Position numbers and translations under genes: made by a program
The notes under the pieces: model-generated
Told to the model about the DNA's origin: nothing
Databases searched by the model: none
What the model saw: the letters and a program-made list of their open reading frames with translations, nothing else
Assembly (NCBI GenBank): GCA_044222225.1
Contig: JBGANR010000027.1
Span: 1 to 52,450, forward strand
DNA from: JBGANR01 sp044222225
GTDB lineage: Bacteria > Actinomycetota > Actinomycetes > Mycobacteriales > Mycobacteriaceae
Reading direction: 5' to 3'
Length of the DNA stretch: 52,450 bases
Part shown: positions 50,730 to 52,450 of the stretch, one piece after another
Layout of the letters: each line of letters starts with the position of its first letter
How positions within the stretch are numbered: position 1 is the first letter of the stretch

Positions 50730-51418
50730 GCGCGCGCCACCTCGCTGCTCGCGACGATCCGCCCGTCACGGATGTCATGCACGCGATCGGCCACCGCCGC
50801 CACCGCGTCGTTGTGCGTGACGACGAGGCAACCGCCACCCTCGCCGGTCAACCCGCGCAGCAGTTCGACGACGCCATCGGCGTTGACCGAATCCAGCGCT
50901 CCGGTGGGCTCGTCGGCGAGAATCAGCCGGGGCGTCCCGCACAGGGCCCGCGCCACGGCCACCCGCTGCTGCTGGCCGCCGGACAGCTCGGCCGGATAAC
51001 GATCCCGATGGTCCCCCAACCCCACCCGTTCAGCTCGGCATAACGATCCCGATGGTCCAGTGCGTCCATCATCGACGTCCAGTTCATCGACGAGCATCAC
51101 GTTCTCGACGGCGGTCAATGTTCGCATGAGGTTGTAATCCTGAAAGATGAATCCGATGCTCCGCCGGCGAAGACGCTGCCGCTGCGGTTCCCGCAATTCG
51201 TAGACGTTCTCGCCGTCGACGTGCACCGAACCGGAATCCGGTGGCAGCAATCCGCCGGCAATGGAGAGCAGCGTCGACTTGCCGCAGCCACTCGCCCCGC
51301 GCAACGCCACCATCTCGCCGGCGCCGACCGTCAGCGATACTCCGTCGACCGCGCGGACGCGCGCCTCGTCCGTGCCATAGAACTTGTCGACCGCGTCGAC
51401 TCGAAGCCTGATTCTCAT
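50726..51418 (-). CDS. ABC transporter ATP-binding protein (MacB/LolD type)
   Basis: The 230-residue ATPase has Walker A (MVALRGASGCGKSTLLSIAG), Q-loop (SIGFIFQDYNLMRTLTAVEN), signature (ELSGGQQQRVAVARALCGTP), Walker B (LILADEPTGALDSVNADGVV) and H-loop (CLVVTHNDAVAA). It pairs with the FtsX-type permease downstream, whose start overlaps its stop. ATG 51418 follows GGGAGAAAA. The stretch before the signature (RTGPSGSLCRAERVGLGDHR) is odd: it is coded by DNA containing a 19-base exact direct repeat, so a local duplication has altered the helical domain. All catalytic motifs remain. Confidence 0.88.
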   Translation of the reverse strand: MRIRLRVDAVDKFYGTDEARVRAVDGVSLTVGAGEMVALRGASGCGKSTLLSIAGGLLPPDSGSVHVDGENVYELREPQRQRLRRRSIGFIFQDYNLMRTLTAVENVMLVDELDVDDGRTGPSGSLCRAERVGLGDHRDRYPAELSGGQQQRVAVARALCGTPRLILADEPTGALDSVNADGVVELLRGLTGEGGGCLVVTHNDAVAAVADRVHDIRDGRIVASSEVARA

Positions 51419-51456
51419 TTTTCTCCCGACTTGAACAGCGTCTTTCCATGCCGCTA

Positions 51457-51477
51457 CGCGGGCCTTCTCGACCCGCG
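51457..51477 (-). terminator. Weak hairpin between peptide gene and exporter ATPase
   Basis: CGCGGG (51457-51462) pairs with CCCGCG (51472-51477) across 9 nt. The 89-bp gap between the peptide stop and the ATPase start may allow partial termination, giving more peptide than transporter mRNA. Confidence 0.35.
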
Positions 51478-51507
51478 CAGCAGAACACTGATCAACTGGG
51501 CACAACG

Positions 51508-51813
51508 CTATCCAGAGCTCTGCGCCAGATATCCGCCCACGCCGTACCAACACGTCCCCGGCGTCTTGAGGTACCGGTTGTCTCCCGACGTCCAGTCGGT
51601 GTAGATGTACCCGCCGAAGAAGCACGAACCCCGCAGCCTGATCGAACTGCCGCCCCAGGCGTCCACCTGGCCGTGCACCCGACTGTTGCCGTCCGTGGTG
51701 CCGATCCAGTCGACGTGCGTGCCCGCCATCGCGACGCCCGCACCGCCGGACGCGATCGCCGCGCCGAGCACCAGCGCGGCCGCCGACTTCTTGAGCGTCA
51801 TCGCCTTTGCCAT
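51508..51813 (-). CDS. Small secreted peptide of unknown family, linked to an ABC exporter
   Basis: The 101-residue precursor has a Sec-type signal (MAKAMTLKKSAAALVLGAAI, then ASGGAGVAMA) with predicted cleavage at AMA/GTHVD. The mature ~65 residues are Gly/aromatic-rich with two cysteines in similar settings (LRGSCFFGGYIY and PGTCWYGVGGYL), likely one disulfide. I do not recognise the family; it does not show the lactococcin 972 pattern. ATG 51813 follows AAAGGAACAGCT. It heads a same-strand row with an ABC ATPase, an FtsX permease and a LuxR regulator, so an exported signal or antimicrobial peptide is possible. This is inference. Confidence 0.65.
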   Translation of the reverse strand: MAKAMTLKKSAAALVLGAAIASGGAGVAMAGTHVDWIGTTDGNSRVHGQVDAWGGSSIRLRGSCFFGGYIYTDWTSGDNRYLKTPGTCWYGVGGYLAQSSG

Positions 51814-51823
51814 AGCTGTTCCT

Positions 51824-51863
51824 TTCTCTGTGATCACGACCGAGTGATCGCACTCACAGAGAA
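51824..51863. promoter_or_regulatory. Nested inverted repeats upstream of the peptide gene
   Basis: The outer arms TTCTCTGTGA (51824-51833) and TCACAGAGAA (51854-51863) are exact complements. Inside, GATCAC (51832-51837) faces GTGATC (51844-51849). The lower end overlaps the ribosome binding site, so this may be an operator or an mRNA structure controlling the peptide. Confidence 0.5.
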
Positions 51864-52043
51864 CCCGAACCGCACAGGGAGGGCAACACCGGAAATAAGC
51901 GCGCGACGCCGTCTACGCCGCACCGAATCAGTGCCTTGACCTGCAGAAACGATGGCCAGACAGCCAAGTCGGCCGCGTTGAATATCCCCCGATCGTCGTA
52001 GACCATCCGGCGCCTTCGCCATGAACGCCCGGTTTACATAACC

Positions 52044-52072
52044 ACTATGGTGTGCGTTACAGGCCATGTCAA
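52044..52072 (-). promoter_or_regulatory. Strong sigma-A promoter reading toward the peptide gene
   Basis: On the minus strand TTGACA (52067-52072), a 17-bp spacer and CATAGT (52044-52049) make a near-consensus promoter. It would give a leader of about 220 nt before the peptide ATG. Apart from this and the nested repeats, the 310-bp gap 51814-52123 holds no convincing gene. Confidence 0.55.
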
Positions 52073-52123
52073 GATGGCTTCGGATCTGGTCGTCCGAGAG
52101 GTGGCGCCAGCTATGCGCTGTGT

Positions 52124-52450
52124 CTACCCGCGCCCCAGATACGGCATGCCGCCCGCCGTCATCGTGAGGAACGGCACCTCGACGTCGAGCGGCAGTTCGG
52201 CCAGCGACACCACGGCCCGGGCCGCGTGCGCGGCGTCGAACGTCGGCTCGGCACGTAGCGAGCCGTCGGCCTGCAGGACGCCGGCGGCCATCCGCGCGGT
52301 CATGTCAGTGGAGGCGTTGCCGATGTCGATCTGACTGCAGCGGATGCGGTGTGGGCGCCCGTCCAGTGCGATCGACCTGGTCAGCCCGGTGACGCCGTGC
52401 TTGGTCACCGCATACGCGATGCTGTGCGGGCGCGGCACCTGCGCCGAGAT
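52124..52450 (-). CDS. Short-chain dehydrogenase/reductase (truncated by window end)
   Basis: The frame is open to base 52450, so only the C-terminal ~108 residues are seen. SIAYAVTKHGVTGLTRSIAL is the SDR catalytic Tyr-x-x-x-Lys helix, followed by PHRIRCSQIDIGNASTDMTA, the usual strand after the active site. It ends EVPFLTMTAGGMPYLGRG, a typical SDR oxidoreductase tail. Cofactor preference and substrate lie in the missing part. The gene reads toward the peptide locus. Confidence 0.88.
   Translation of the reverse strand: MSAQVPRPHSIAYAVTKHGVTGLTRSIALDGRPHRIRCSQIDIGNASTDMTARMAAGVLQADGSLRAEPTFDAAHAARAVVSLAELPLDVEVPFLTMTAGGMPYLGRG

Noticed and set aside
51508..51813. Assignment of the secreted peptide to the lactococcin 972 bacteriocin family
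   Set aside because: The context (peptide plus ABC transporter) is similar, but the mature sequence lacks the expected GGxWxYG and WSxYxH type motifs.
51834..52067. A 77-codon minus-strand ORF in the gap before the SDR gene
   Set aside because: It overlaps the promoter and operator-like repeats of the peptide gene, and its sequence has no coherent features.
1..52450. tRNA, rRNA, riboswitch, transposase or integrase genes
   Set aside because: I looked for T-loop motifs, transposase/integrase motifs and common riboswitch cores by eye and found none. A covariance-model search would be needed to exclude short RNAs.

Overview
The window is about 52 kb of high-GC DNA from an actinobacterium. The right half matches the order of a conserved Mycobacteriales core region that I recall from Mycobacterium tuberculosis: ychF, DUF6542 gene, ispH, lipid-droplet-type gene, xseA, xseB, DUF4245 gene, glpX, fumC, then phoH2, a desA-type desaturase and glyA. 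Many start codons sit 6-8 nt after a TANNNT-like -10 hexamer, as expected for leaderless mRNAs, which are common in this order. I cannot fix the genus from the sequence; Gordonia, Tsukamurella or a relative would fit.

Left part (1-14 kb): the end of a LysE exporter, a citrate-lyase-like gene, ppk2, a threonine catabolism operon (tdh-kbl) with a methyltransferase, a RelE-type toxin-antitoxin pair, a TIGR03086-type gene divergent from a WYL regulator around a perfect palindrome, a secreted GH43-like glycosidase, an ABC-F gene broken by one stop codon, and an unusual condensation-domain/GNAT fusion.

Middle part (13.7-26.6 kb): accessory cargo. It holds a hydrolase, a VOC protein, a rifamycin ADP-ribosyltransferase (arr), hipBA, HxlR/SnoaL, a DJ-1 protein divergent from a TetR around repeated operator-like sites, a HigB toxin relic, an RCC1-repeat protein, two GNAT acetyltransferases, a MocR regulator and an MFS/TetR pair. 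Two short relics resembling the 3' end of ychF lie in this block, suggesting that DNA was repeatedly added next to ychF.

Right part (26.6-47.6 kb): core housekeeping genes, with additions between fumC and phoH2 (an L,D-transpeptidase-like protein, a Ser/Thr kinase, a PadR/HAAS pair) and between phoH2 and the desaturase (a membrane protein and a two-component system). Three convergent gene ends carry palindromic elements that share the loop core GACAATARTC. They may be a repeat family acting as bidirectional terminators.

Far right (47.6-51.8 kb): a small secreted peptide gene, an ABC ATPase, an FtsX-like permease and a LuxR response regulator lie head to tail. The permease has a frameshift, the regulator has a large internal deletion plus a frameshift, and the ATPase gene carries a local duplication. 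This looks like a decaying peptide-export or signalling locus. The window ends inside a short-chain dehydrogenase gene. No tRNA, rRNA, CRISPR array, transposase or integrase was seen.
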